54,305 bases of DNA from assembly GCA_014378465.1 (NCBI GenBank), contig JACMNQ010000074.1:1-54305 (forward strand), given 5' to 3'. The position numbers and the translations under genes were made by a program. Below are positions 1 through 8,691 of the stretch, one piece after another (within the stretch, counting starts at the first letter, position 1; each line of letters begins with the position of its first letter). A model generated the notes under the pieces. That model was given only the letters and a program-made list of their open reading frames with translations. It did no database searches and was not told where the DNA came from. Origin of the DNA: Oligoflexia bacterium (GTDB taxonomy: Bacteria; Bdellovibrionota; UBA1018).

Positions 1-1
1 A

Positions 2-3000
2 GGCGAAATCCTTGAGCTCAAGAACACGATCAACATCATGGTGGATCAGCTGAACTCCTTCGCCGCGGAAGTGACCCGCGTGGCAAAAGAAGTGGGTACC
101 GAAGGTAAACTGGGCGGACAGGCCGACGTCAAAGGGGTGTCTGGAACCTGGAAGGATCTCACCGACAACGTGAACGCGATGGCATCGAATCTGACGGTTC
201 AGCTGCGTGACGTTTCGAAGGTTGCGACCGCGATCGCCAACGGAGATCTGTCTCAGAAGATCACCGTCGACGTCAAAGGCGAACTTCTCCAGATCAAAGA
301 CGTGTTCAACAAGATGGTGGATCAGCTCTCCTCCTTCGCTTCTGAAGTGACTCGAGTCGCGAAAGAAGTGGGTACGGAAGGAAAGCTTGGAGGCCAGGCA
401 GAAGTGAAGGGCGTCTCCGGTACGTGGAAAGATCTCACGGATAACGTGAATTTCATGGCGTCCAATCTGACCAAACAGGTTCGAGGCATCGTGAAGGTCG
501 TTACAGCCGTCGCGAATGGTGACTTGAATCAGAAGTTCGTTCTCGAAGCGAAAGGGGAAGTGGCCGCACTCGCCGAAACGATCAACAGCATGACGGACAC
601 GCTCCGTACTTTCGCCGACCAGGTGAGTACAGTGGCTCGTGAAGTGGGTATCGAAGGAAAACTGGGAGCGCAGGCCCGTGTGCCTGGGGTCGCCGGAACC
701 TGGAAGGATCTCACGGATAACGTGAATTTCATGGCGTCCAATCTGACCAAACAGGTTCGAGGCATCGTGAAGGTCGTTACGGCCGTCGCGAATGGTGACT
801 TGAATCAGAAATTCGTTCTCGAAGCGAAAGGGGAAGTGGCCGCACTCGCCGAAACGATCAACAGCATGACGGACACGCTGCGTACTTTCGCCGATCAGGT
901 CACGACCACTGCTCGTGAAGTCGGTATCGAAGGAAAGCTGGGCGGTCAGGCCAAGGTGCCTGGAGCTTCCGGAACCTGGAAAGATCTCACCGACAACGTC
1001 AATCAGCTGGCCGGAAATCTGACGACTCAGATCCGAGCCATCGCCGAAGTTTCGACTGCGGTGACGAAGGGTGACCTCACACGGTTCATTTCCGTCGAAG
1101 CGCAGGGCGAAGTCGCCGCACTTTCTGAAAACATCAATCAGATGATCGGAAACCTGAAGGAAACGACGCAGAAGAACAACGAGCAGGATTGGCTGAAAAC
1201 CAATCTTGCGAAGTTCTCCGGCATGATGCAGGGACAGCGCTCCATCAGCGCAGTCGCTCAGCTCATCATGTCCGAGTTGACTCCACTCGTTGGCGCTCAG
1301 CAAGGCACTTTCTTCATGGTGGAGTCTGAGAAGGACGAGCCGATCCTCAACATGATCGCGAACTATGCGTTCACGGCCCGCAAGAATGTCGCCAGTCATT
1401 ACAAGTTCAAGGAAGGTCTCGTCGGCCAGTGCGCCTTTGAGAAGAAGAAGATTCTCCTCACTCGCGTGCCGGAAGACTACATCTACATCGCTTCCAGCCT
1501 TGGCGAAGCGAAGCCATGCAACGTGATCGTCCTGCCGGTTCTCTTCGAAGGAGAGATCAAGGCCGTCATCGAACTGGCTTCGTTCGTACCGTTCAGTCAG
1601 AATTATCTGAACTTCCTCGATCAGCTCATGGACTCCGTCGGAGTCGTGATGAACATGATCGCTTCTTCCATGAGAACCGAAGAGCTTCTGCAGGAACTCA
1701 AACGTTCCAATGCGGAACTCGAAGCTCAGGCAAACGAGCTCGAAGAAAAGGCGAAGTTGCTCGAAGTCAAGAATCAGGAAGTGGAGCTTGCTTCTCGTTC
1801 TCTCGAGGAGAAAGCCGAACAGCTTTCTCTCATTTCCAAGTACAAATCCGAGTTCCTTGCGAACATGTCCCACGAGCTCAGAACTCCGCTCAACAGCCTG
1901 CTGATTCTGTCCAAGACTCTTGCCGAAAACAAAGAAAGGAATCTCACGCCAGAGCAGGTCAAGTTCGCGACGACGGTGTACGCATCGGGTACGGATCTTC
2001 TGGCACTCATCAACGAAATTCTGGATCTTTCCAAGGTCGAAGCCGGCAAAATGCCGATCGATCCGAAGGAGGTCAGACTCGAAGAGATTCAGGACTATCT
2101 CGACCAGTCGTTCCGTCCAGTCGCCGAGCACAAGGGTCTTCAGTTCGGAATCGAAACCACACTCGAACTTCCGAAGAAGATCTTCACGGACAACAGTCGA
2201 TTGCATCAGATCCTCAAGAATCTCCTCTCGAACGCCTTCAAGTTCACCGAAGCGGGCAAAGTCACCCTCAAGATGGACTCTCCCGGCAAGGAAAAGAGAT
2301 TCAGCATGGAAACCCTCAACAATGCCCGCCGCGTGATCGCCTTCTCGGTCACCGATACGGGGATCGGGATTCCGAAGGACAAGCAGAGACTCATCTTTGA
2401 AGCCTTCCAGCAGGCCGATGGCACCACCAGCCGGAAATACGGCGGTACGGGCCTTGGACTCACCATCAGCCGCGAAATCGCGCGACTGCTGGGCGGATCC
2501 ATCGAAGTCGAAAGTACTCCCGGTGTCGGCAGTACCTTCACGCTCTTCCTGCCTCAGAACTACACGGGTGCTGAAGCTGAACGTTCGTTCAGCGAAATGC
2601 TCCCGGCGGTTCCGAAGCTGCCGCTTGGCGCTGACTTCGCGGGCAAACGAGTCCTGGTCGTGGATGATGACATGAGAAACATCTATGCCATCACCAGCGT
2701 GCTCGAGTCGCGCGACATGAACGTCGTCTGTGCCGAAAACGGCAAAGTCGGTCTGCAGACTCTGAAGGACAATCCGGATGTCGACATTGTCCTCATGGAC
2801 ATGATGATGCCTGAGATGGACGGAATCGAGGCGACGCAGCAGATTCGCAAGATGGCCGAGTTCAGAGAGCTTCCGATCATCTCGCTCACCGCGAAGGCGA
2901 TGAAGGGTGATCGCGAAAAGGCGCTTTCTGCAGGAGCCTCGGACTACATCACGAAACCGGTGGATCCAGACACCCTCCTCGCCGTCATGTTCAGCTGGCT

Positions 3001-3100
3001 TGAAAAAGCGGAGAAGAGGGTCGGAAGTGACCTTGCATCGCTGAAGAAAAGTGCGGCAGGCAACTCAGGCACGAAGAGCGGTGGCACGGACCTCTCCTAG
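2..3100 (+). CDS. Multi-HAMP hybrid sensor histidine kinase (5' end outside window)
   Basis: The frame is open from base 2, ahead of the first ATG at 38, so the gene begins upstream. Numbering from that Met, residues 1 to about 390 are a ladder of 92-residue HAMP-plus-linker units, each with a GDL(S/N/T) turn and a [11 protein letters not shown] motif. A GAF-like domain follows (about 410-560), then a Glu-rich coiled coil (about 565-610), a HisKA domain with SHELRTP (phospho-acceptor His612), a HATPase domain with the DTGIGIP and GGTGLGL boxes, and a C-terminal receiver (VDDD; phospho-acceptor Asp921 in [11 protein letters not shown]). The arrangement resembles fungal group III (Nik1-type) kinases and their bacterial relatives. 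In that family the HAMP ladder acts as the signal relay and often as the sensor itself. No transmembrane segment is visible in this part. No output gene lies next to it, so the pathway is unknown. Confidence 0.93.
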   Translation, partial: GEILELKNTINIMVDQLNSFAAEVTRVAKEVGTEGKLGGQADVKGVSGTWKDLTDNVNAMASNLTVQLRDVSKVATAIANGDLSQKITVDVKGELLQIKDVFNKMVDQLSSFASEVTRVAKEVGTEGKLGGQAEVKGVSGTWKDLTDNVNFMASNLTKQVRGIVKVVTAVANGDLNQKFVLEAKGEVAALAETINSMTDTLRTFADQVSTVAREVGIEGKLGAQARVPGVAGTWKDLTDNVNFMASNLTKQVRGIVKVVTAVANGDLNQKFVLEAKGEVAALAETINSMTDTLRTFADQVTTTAREVGIEGKLGGQAKVPGASGTWKDLTDNVNQLAGNLTTQIRAIAEVSTAVTKGDLTRFISVEAQGEVAALSENINQMIGNLKETTQKNNEQDWLKTNLAKFSGMMQGQRSISAVAQLIMSELTPLVGAQQGTFFMVESEKDEPILNMIANYAFTARKNVASHYKFKEGLVGQCAFEKKKILLTRVPEDYIYIASSLGEAKPCNVIVLPVLFEGEIKAVIELASFVPFSQNYLNFLDQLMDSVGVVMNMIASSMRTEELLQELKRSNAELEAQANELEEKAKLLEVKNQEVELASRSLEEKAEQLSLISKYKSEFLANMSHELRTPLNSLLILSKTLAENKERNLTPEQVKFATTVYASGTDLLALINEILDLSKVEAGKMPIDPKEVRLEEIQDYLDQSFRPVAEHKGLQFGIETTLELPKKIFTDNSRLHQILKNLLSNAFKFTEAGKVTLKMDSPGKEKRFSMETLNNARRVIAFSVTDTGIGIPKDKQRLIFEAFQQADGTTSRKYGGTGLGLTISREIARLLGGSIEVESTPGVGSTFTLFLPQNYTGAEAERSFSEMLPAVPKLPLGADFAGKRVLVVDDDMRNIYAITSVLESRDMNVVCAENGKVGLQTLKDNPDVDIVLMDMMMPEMDGIEATQQIRKMAEFRELPIISLTAKAMKGDREKALSAGASDYITKPVDPDTLLAVMFSWLEKAEKRVGSDLASLKKSAAGNSGTKSGGTDLS
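425..900 (+). repeat. Two near-identical HAMP modules, 276 bp apart
   Basis: Bases 425-624 and 701-900 are direct repeats within the kinase gene at an offset of exactly 92 codons. By eye they differ at only about five positions, most of them silent. The flanking HAMP units are similar in protein sequence but clearly diverged in DNA. This points to recent in-frame duplication or gene conversion. Confidence 0.85.
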
Positions 3101-3417
3101 TACCAGCCGCAGTGCTGGATTCTCCTGACTATCAACCGGTCTAGGCGGAGTTCAGCCGGGAGGCCTTGCGCCATCTGGTGGACGGGATTGATCACGGCAT
3201 GGTCTGGCTTGAGGATTGGGCCGCACTTTCGTTTTCTTTCGTCAGTCCGAAAGCGAAGAGGAAATTTCGGACTCTACAGTGAAGCTTTGGAAGCGACTCA
3301 AGCGCGCCGTTTCGTTTTCAAATTTCGGTGGCCTCGAGCTCGACCTTCTCGGTGGAGGTACCCACTCAGGCTCCAATCAGAGCACTTCAGCACGCTGGCG
3401 GACCAGGATCTCGCTGA
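3101..3417. other. Intergenic gap between convergent genes
   Basis: There is no convincing gene. A perfect 9-bp inverted repeat (3244-3252 with 3265-3273, 12-base loop) sits between the kinase and the minus-strand small membrane protein. No T-run follows it on either strand, so a terminator role is only possible. A weaker CCAGC/GCTGG stem lies at 3103-3118, right after the kinase stop. Confidence 0.4.
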
Positions 3418-3675
3418 TCAGGCCATGTCGCGTCTTTTTTCAGTTTCGACCGGGTTGTAAGTCGGTTCCGGATAGTTCTGGTCCAGAGGCCCGGGACCAC
3501 GCGCTTCGGCTTCTGAATATTCGGACCCGGAATGATCAATGGGCCACTGGTCGTGACGGGGAGCGGGCGTCTCATGACCGATCGACTTTCTCCTGGAGAC
3601 ACGGGCAATCAACGCCGCGATGAGCAGAGCCACTGCACCCCATAACACCCAATTTGCCCACGCGTATTCAGCCAT
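3418..3675 (-). CDS. Small single-pass membrane protein, unknown function
   Basis: An 85-residue frame opens with MAEYAWANW and a strongly hydrophobic helix at about residues 8-26 (WVLWGAVALLIAALIA). Arg/Lys (RVSRRK) follows immediately, then a hydrophilic, Pro/Glu-rich tail. The positive charge after the helix suggests the tail lies in the cytoplasm. The open frame extends further upstream, but the internal ATG at 3675 gives the natural membrane protein and avoids overlapping the methyltransferase. It starts 20 bases after the methyltransferase stop on the same strand, so it is probably the last gene of a three-gene unit. I do not recognise a family. Confidence 0.5.
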   Translation of the reverse strand: MAEYAWANWVLWGAVALLIAALIARVSRRKSIGHETPAPRHDQWPIDHSGSEYSEAEARGPGPLDQNYPEPTYNPVETEKRRDMA

Positions 3676-3694
3676 GAACCTGAGAGCTGCATTT

Positions 3695-4240
3695 TCAGGA
3701 CCGTCGCGCGAAAATCGCGGTCCAGGAGTCCTGGGCGGCATCCTGACGTGAGCCATGAAGGAAAACCGTGAACCCACTCTGCCTGAGCAGGGAGAAGAAC
3801 GCGGGCAAGGGGTGACGGTATCGACCGTCCTGAGACCTGGAAGGACCCGGAGTCGAATTCAGAGCTTCTTTGGCAGCATCTGATGAGTTGAGGAAGGAGA
3901 TGAAGAGCAGACCCGTCTTCGGGCGAAGTGCCTTGAAGAGCGAACCCAGAATGCGATGGCACTCATCGATCGTGAAAGTGGCGATGGCCTGATGGCACCA
4001 GACGGCATCATAGAATTCCTTCTTTGGGCTGAGAAGTCTCAGATCCCGCTGCTGGACATCCAGACCCTTGAGCTGCGCTTCCCGGGTGAGTTCGGCTGAC
4101 GCCTCATAGCCTTCCACACTGAAGCCCAGTCTCTTCCAGCCTTCAAGCGTTTCTCCATTCCCGCAGCCGACCTCCAGAATGTGCGCGTGCGCGGAAAGGT
4201 GGGACAGGAAAGTCTGAGCCGATTCAAGATCAGCCGGCAA
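3695..4240 (-). CDS. SAM-dependent class I methyltransferase
   Basis: The 181-residue protein is a compact Rossmann-fold methyltransferase. Motif I is ILEVGCGNGETL (residues about 21-32), an acidic end of strand 2 follows (VEGYEAS), and a motif-II-like stretch reads YDAVWCHQAIATF. This Methyltransf_11/25-type fold uses S-adenosylmethionine on an unknown small molecule or protein. The start is TTG at 4240, preceded by AGGTGAAG at good spacing and overlapping the end of the upstream XRE gene by 11 bases, so translation is probably coupled. The substrate cannot be inferred. Confidence 0.8.
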   Translation of the reverse strand: MPADLESAQTFLSHLSAHAHILEVGCGNGETLEGWKRLGFSVEGYEASAELTREAQLKGLDVQQRDLRLLSPKKEFYDAVWCHQAIATFTIDECHRILGSLFKALRPKTGLLFISFLNSSDAAKEALNSTPGPSRSQDGRYRHPLPAFFSLLRQSGFTVFLHGSRQDAAQDSWTAIFARRS

Positions 4241-5147
4241 GCTTCACCTGATAAAGGCATTGTTCAGCCCCTTTGTAATGACATTCAGATTCCTCGATCT
4301 CGACGGGTTTTCCGCCATTGTAAGTACTGAAGCGTTCCAGGTAGCTCTTCTTGTACTGGCACAGAAAATTGCCGAGATGGGAACTCCTGTACTCAAACAA
4401 TTCCATGTGCTCATGAGGTTTGATCGAGAGATCCAGCGACTTCTGATTCATGTCCTCAATCTTGTAATCAAAATTGATTTCATAGTGCTCGCTGTGATGG
4501 ACCAGATCATTGATCAGTTGAATCTGATTGCTCGAGCGTTGATATCCATGGCTGAGGCTTCCATGAATCACGGGTTGATTCAGGACATGCGTCAACTCGG
4601 GAATATCTTTGGCGGTCAGATCCCCGCTTCCGATCAGTGAAGTCAGCATGTCGAGCGTGAAGCCGATGTTCAGCTGATTGTCGTAAACCACGAAATAGTC
4701 CTGATCAATCTTCTGGGCCTCAATGTAATTCTCCATTTTTTCCGTCCCGAGACGTTCCTCGAAATACTGCAGGAACGGACGAATGGCCCGAACCTTGGAG
4801 CCGGCATGGTGGGAGTACTTTTTGGGAATTTTGAAGGAGCTGGCGGGATAGGTGCCGTCAAGTCGTGCCGGTCTCGCATTGTCCACGACGCCGTAAGTGA
4901 AAGTTTCGAGTGAATCGATGCCGACCACTTTGCAGAACATGAACCACTGTGACGTCGAAGGGATCAGCAGTCCACTTTCAAACTTCGACAGTGCGCTTTG
5001 AGAGATGCCCAGGGCTTTGGAGATCTCCACCTGGTTCTTGCCGCTGATCTTTCGAGCGGCGCGCATCACCCGTGAGATTCTTTTGAGGTCTTCCTTTTCT
5101 TGTGGGGTCAATTGCTCGATCCTTATGGTGTTGGTCTGGATATTCAA
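4230..5147 (-). CDS. XRE-family regulator with C-terminal V4R-like sensor domain
   Basis: Residues about 22-75 form an HTH_3/XRE DNA-binding domain (KNQVEISKALGISQSALSKFESG). The remaining 230 residues are a separate domain ending in ESECHYKGAEQCLYQV. That C-x3-G-x3-C pattern near the C-terminus recalls V4R (4-vinyl reductase) and related small-molecule-binding domains fused to regulators, so a ligand-responsive transcription factor is likely. The longest frame starts at a TTG at 5147 with no clear ribosome-binding site. A second TTG at 5111, preceded by AAGGATCGAG, is an alternative that keeps the whole HTH. It heads the operon with the methyltransferase and may autoregulate. Confidence 0.75.
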   Translation of the reverse strand: MNIQTNTIRIEQLTPQEKEDLKRISRVMRAARKISGKNQVEISKALGISQSALSKFESGLLIPSTSQWFMFCKVVGIDSLETFTYGVVDNARPARLDGTYPASSFKIPKKYSHHAGSKVRAIRPFLQYFEERLGTEKMENYIEAQKIDQDYFVVYDNQLNIGFTLDMLTSLIGSGDLTAKDIPELTHVLNQPVIHGSLSHGYQRSSNQIQLINDLVHHSEHYEINFDYKIEDMNQKSLDLSIKPHEHMELFEYRSSHLGNFLCQYKKSYLERFSTYNGGKPVEIEESECHYKGAEQCLYQVKLAG

Positions 5148-5501
5148 TCACGGTGTGAAGCTGTGCTCAACGATAATTGAGTGTTTTTGCATGAGTGAAG
5201 AAAACTGAACATGCTTGCTGAGAAGTCCTCTCTGAGGCAAGGTAGCATGAATCATCAGGCATTTGAACCTGGCACGCTCACTCATTTGACCATCCCCGTG
5301 TCTATTTGCGTTAACGAGGTCCGCCTTATTACGGCGCTTTGCATTGATTGGCCTCCACTCGACTGCTTGAGGTCCCTGACCTGGCTTGGTCAAGGCATGG
5401 CCGCCCGCTCGGTATCGGCCCTCTCCAGTTGTATTTCCAGAACGATCAGCACGGCCAAGATTTTGCAATCTTGCAGGCTGGACTCTCAGGAGGGTTCATC
5501 A
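5148..5501. other. Divergent intergenic region upstream of XRE gene and Host_attach gene
   Basis: There is no convincing coding frame in this 354-base gap. It must hold the promoters of both flanking units. A small perfect stem-loop (CAAGATT at 5456-5462, AATCTTG at 5467-5473) lies about 28 bases before the ATG at 5502, just upstream of its strong AGGAGGG ribosome-binding site, and may affect translation. I cannot place -35/-10 boxes with confidence. Confidence 0.35.
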
Positions 5502-5930
5502 ATGAAAACTTGGATCGTCGTCGCGCATCGTGCTGGAGCTAAACTGTTCTCTAAAGATGGAATCAATCCTGCGCTGCAATTTGTAGAAGAATTGCCGTAT
5601 CCGGATGGCTTGCTGAGAGCTCAGCAGATCAATACCGATTTTGACAGCAGTTCGAACATTGCTGAAGTGTCACCTGAGGAACATAAGGAAGACCTCTTTG
5701 TCAAAATTCTCAGTGTTCACCTCAATGAAGCGGAGCTGACTGGGGAGTTCGACAAGATCGTTCTCGTGGCTGACGCAAAATTCCTGAGCAAGCTCGAAAA
5801 TTCGATCAGTTCCAGATTGAGTGCGAAGGTTCTGTTTGAACTGAAAAAGAATCTGGCGAAAGCCACCACACTCGATATTCAGGAGCAGATTGAGAGAGCG
5901 ATTCATGGCTTGCCGGGAAGAGTGGCCTGA
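5502..5930 (+). CDS. Host_attach (PF10116-like) family protein
   Basis: The 142-residue protein starts at ATG 5502 behind a strong AGGAGGG site. It has the family's layout: an N-terminal strand WIVVAHRAGAKLF, a central DSSSNIAE.. stretch with an HKEDLFVK helix, then KIVLVADAKFLSKL and a conserved helix near L-AKVLFELKKNLAK. The name comes from an Agrobacterium protein implicated in host attachment. The wider group has a release-factor-1/Pelota-like fold and its biochemical role is unsettled. The stop overlaps the next start (TGATG), so it is translationally coupled to the LigD-type phosphoesterase, an odd pairing. Confidence 0.75.
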   Translation: MKTWIVVAHRAGAKLFSKDGINPALQFVEELPYPDGLLRAQQINTDFDSSSNIAEVSPEEHKEDLFVKILSVHLNEAELTGEFDKIVLVADAKFLSKLENSISSRLSAKVLFELKKNLAKATTLDIQEQIERAIHGLPGRVA

Positions 5931-6586
5931 TGGGACTGGCGCTCTACCGGAGGACGCGTGATTCCGGCAGGACTCCAGAACCCGGTGTATCGGAATCGCG
6001 AACGGGAGTGCGAGGGCGGAAGTCGCACCCCGCTCCCCTCTTCGTGATCCAGGAGCATCACGCGACTCGCCTTCATTTCGATTTTCGTCTTGAAGAAGAC
6101 GGCGTGTTGAAGAGCTGGGCCCTGACGAAGGGACCCATGATGGAGCGCGGGGTGCGGCGCCTCGCGATCGAAGTGGAGGACCACCCCCTCGAGTACGAGA
6201 AGTTTCATGGTTTCATTCCCAAAGGGGAGTATGGCGGCGGAAAGGTCCTGATCCGGGATCATGGAACCTTTGAGAACATCATGGCGACCAAGTCGCAACC
6301 TCTCACCGTCTCCGAATCGATCGAGGCAGGGCACGTTGAGATCCACCTCAAGGGAAAGAGGCTCAAGGGAGCTTTCGCTTTGATCCGTCTCGACAAGGCC
6401 GCAGGGAGCGAACCGAGTTGGCTCTTTCTGAAGATGAAGAAGAAGCCCGAAATTTCCCTGCTTGAACGCGCGCAATGCTTCGCAGCAAAAAAAGGATCTT
6501 CAGAGACGGCTCCTTCCAGATCGCCATCTCGGTCGAAAGTGGCGGCTCGAAAGAAAACCGCTGCCGCTCAAAAGCGTTCTGCGTGA
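5930..6586 (+). CDS. Stand-alone LigD-type 3'-phosphoesterase
   Basis: Residues about 38-175 match the phosphoesterase module of bacterial DNA ligase D: FVIQEHHATRLHFDFRLEEDG holds the first His/Asp/Arg active-site cluster and VEDHPLEYEKF holds the second His/Tyr pair. KGEYGGGKV and the late LKG-(x)n-F-L-K signature follow. The known reaction trims 3'-phosphate or ribonucleoside ends before end joining. The ligase and polymerase domains are absent, and no Ku gene is in the window. The N-terminal 35 residues and the Lys/Ala/Ser-rich tail (about 190-218) look disordered and basic, which suits nucleic-acid binding. It is translationally coupled to the Host_attach gene. Confidence 0.85.
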   Translation: MGLALYRRTRDSGRTPEPGVSESRTGVRGRKSHPAPLFVIQEHHATRLHFDFRLEEDGVLKSWALTKGPMMERGVRRLAIEVEDHPLEYEKFHGFIPKGEYGGGKVLIRDHGTFENIMATKSQPLTVSESIEAGHVEIHLKGKRLKGAFALIRLDKAAGSEPSWLFLKMKKKPEISLLERAQCFAAKKGSSETAPSRSPSRSKVAARKKTAAAQKRSA

Positions 6587-6649
6587 ATAAGGTCCGTCGC
6601 AGGACGAAACTTCTGGATGCAGAAAAGAAATTCAAGGTAAGGTCCACCC

Positions 6650-7273
6650 ATGACTTCAAAGCCGCTTTCAGTTCAGTTTCCATTTTTCAAGAACCTCCTG
6701 GTTTCCTCTCTCCTCCTGGCGGTGTCAGGCGGACTCACCGGTTGCGGCATGAAGGCCATTCCAACCGCACAGAACGAAGTGGACGCTTCCTGGTCTGAAG
6801 TTCAGAATCAGTACAAGCGCCGAGCTGATCTGATCCCGAATCTCGTCGCGACCGTCAAAGGTTACGCCGGGCATGAAAAATCCACACTGGAGGCCGTGAT
6901 CAATGCGCGCGCCAAGGCGACCCAGACCAATATCAACTCGGATCAACTCAATCCTGACAATCTCAAGAAGTTCAGCCAGGCGCAGGGTGAATTGAGTTCA
7001 GCGCTTTCACGTCTGATGGTCGTGGTGGAGAAGTATCCGGATCTGAAGGCCAATGAAAATTTCAGGGATCTGAGTGTTCAGCTCGAAGGGACTGAAAACC
7101 GGGTCACGATCGCGCGCCAACGCTATATCGAGTCCGTCAATCGCTTCAACAATCTGGTCAGTGTTCCGCCCACTTCCTGGTACAATTCGATTTTCCTTCA
7201 TCTCGACAAGAAGCCTCAATTCTCGGTCGAAAATATCAAGGAAGTCCAGGATGCACCCAAGGTCTCCTTCTAA
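6650..7273 (+). CDS. lemA: LemA family lipoprotein
   Basis: The 207-residue protein has a lipoprotein signal ending LTGC (Cys32), then the LemA core: ASWSEVQNQYKRRADLIPNLVATVKGYA, followed by long helices with SRLMVVVEKYPDLKANENF and ENRVTIARQRYIESVNRFN. LemA proteins are helical, membrane-tethered proteins of poorly defined role, commonly paired with a TPM-domain gene as here. The next gene begins directly after its stop (TAAATG), so the two are surely co-transcribed. Confidence 0.92.
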   Translation: MTSKPLSVQFPFFKNLLVSSLLLAVSGGLTGCGMKAIPTAQNEVDASWSEVQNQYKRRADLIPNLVATVKGYAGHEKSTLEAVINARAKATQTNINSDQLNPDNLKKFSQAQGELSSALSRLMVVVEKYPDLKANENFRDLSVQLEGTENRVTIARQRYIESVNRFNNLVSVPPTSWYNSIFLHLDKKPQFSVENIKEVQDAPKVSF

Positions 7274-8032
7274 ATGAAGGGACTTCGCTCGCACTTGCTG
7301 CCGATCTTCTGCTGGATTGGACTCATGAGTGGAGCGCCTGCTCATGGGATGGACGTTCCGGCATTTTCGGATCTCGTCGTGGATCAGGCGCAACTCTTCA
7401 GTCCTTCTGAGCAGCAACAGGTCAGCGCCGGTCTGCATCAGTTTCAATCCGAGTTCGGACCGCAGATTGCGGTCTTGACCGTGGACCATCTCGAAGGAGA
7501 AACGATCGAGTCCTATTCCATCAAGGTGGCGAGCGCCTGGAAAATGGGGACTGCCAAAAAGGATGACGGAGTTCTGCTCCTGGTGTCCAAGGAAGATCAC
7601 AAGATCAGGATTGAAGTGGGCCAGGGTCTGGAAGGAACGATGCCTGATGCGATCGCGGGTCGCATCATCCGGGGTGTGATGGTTCCGTTCTTCAAGCAGG
7701 GTCAGTATTCCGCAGGAACGATTGCTGGCCTCCAGGCCATCGCTCAGGGACTTGGAGGCGAACTCAAGGACGTTCCCGTGTACCAGGTGCGCAGTGCACC
7801 TCGCACGGGGGGCTCGGCGGGCATCTTCTTTTTTCTGCTTCTTCTGTTTCTTTCGCTGTCGCGTTTCGGGCGGCGGCGTTCAGGATCTTTTGCAAGCGGC
7901 ATGATCCTCGGGGGCCTGCTTGGGAGCGGTCGTGGCCGCAGTTCCGGTGGAGGCCTGTTCGGGGGTGGGGGCGGTTTCGGTGGTGGCGGCGGCGGAGGCT
8001 TCTCAGGTGGCGGCGCAAGTGGGGATTGGTAA
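7274..8032 (+). CDS. TPM-domain membrane protein, YgcG family
   Basis: A signal peptide (cleavage near APAHG) precedes a TPM domain at about residues 28-150, with VVDQAQLFSPSE, GPQIAVLTVDHLEGETIESYS, DDGVLLLVSKEDHKIRIEVG and a closing GRIIRG helix. A membrane helix rich in Phe/Leu (about 186-200) and a Gly/Ser-rich tail ending GGGASGDW complete the YgcG pattern. TPM domains have been linked to phosphatase-like activity and photosystem repair in plants, but the bacterial role is unclear. It sits between lemA and a second TPM-like gene, forming a three-gene set. Confidence 0.9.
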   Translation: MKGLRSHLLPIFCWIGLMSGAPAHGMDVPAFSDLVVDQAQLFSPSEQQQVSAGLHQFQSEFGPQIAVLTVDHLEGETIESYSIKVASAWKMGTAKKDDGVLLLVSKEDHKIRIEVGQGLEGTMPDAIAGRIIRGVMVPFFKQGQYSAGTIAGLQAIAQGLGGELKDVPVYQVRSAPRTGGSAGIFFFLLLLFLSLSRFGRRRSGSFASGMILGGLLGSGRGRSSGGGLFGGGGGFGGGGGGGFSGGGASGDW

Positions 8033-8038
8033 ACGGTC

Positions 8039-8659
8039 ATGAAATTGAAACTCACTGAAACCCGGCGCCAGACCATTGCTCAGGCGATCGCGGATGCCGA
8101 ACTCAGAACTTCTGGTCAGATCGTGACTCTGCTTTTGCCCGAGTGCGACGATTACCCGGCGGCGCGCTGGAGACTCGCAGTCGTCATTTCACTTCTCACG
8201 GCCTTTTTTCTGGACCTCGGTGTTCCGGCCCTCGACCACTTCTGGGTGCTCTGTGCTCAGTTTCCAGCACTGGGGCTGGGGTACCTGCTCGGAGGCCTTT
8301 CGTTCTTCAAGCGGCTCATGACCACGGATGCAGAGATCGAGGAAGAGTTCGAGCAACGCGCAGTCCAGGGGTTTCATGCTCACAAAGTGGACGCGACTGC
8401 GGATCGCACGGGTATCCTCATCTTCGTATCGCTGCTTGAGCGACGAGTGAAGATCATGGCTGACATCGGCATTCATTCGAGGGTTCCGGACGGTACCTGG
8501 AGCGGAGTGATCGCCGCGCTCACTCGCCAGATTCGTGAAGACGATTTCACGGCGGCGCTTGTTCAGGCGATTCACACCTGCGGCTCGCTGCTGGCACAGC
8601 ATTTTCCACCTGGTGAGAATGACCGGGACGAATTGTCAAACGAAGTGCGCACCGACTGA
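8039..8659 (+). CDS. TPM-domain membrane protein, short form
   Basis: The 206-residue protein has an N-terminal helix (AIADAELRTSGQIVTLLLPE), two hydrophobic segments (about 43-62 and 68-85), then EEFEQRAVQGFHAHKVDATADRTGILIFVSLLERRVKIMAD, which is the TPM signature seen in proteins found beside lemA/ygcG. The fold probably places TPM on one side of the membrane with the helices as an anchor. It starts six bases after the ygcG-like stop with little ribosome-binding site of its own. It likely works with the two preceding gene products at the envelope. Confidence 0.85.
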   Translation: MKLKLTETRRQTIAQAIADAELRTSGQIVTLLLPECDDYPAARWRLAVVISLLTAFFLDLGVPALDHFWVLCAQFPALGLGYLLGGLSFFKRLMTTDAEIEEEFEQRAVQGFHAHKVDATADRTGILIFVSLLERRVKIMADIGIHSRVPDGTWSGVIAALTRQIREDDFTAALVQAIHTCGSLLAQHFPPGENDRDELSNEVRTD

Positions 8660-8691
8660 GTTCCGCTTCTTTAATTTCAATCGGGAATTCT

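Noticed and set aside
1516..2400. A 294-residue open frame overlapping the kinase gene in another frame
   Set aside because: Low-complexity, Arg/Ser-rich translation within a clear gene; it is a shadow frame of the GC-rich coding sequence.
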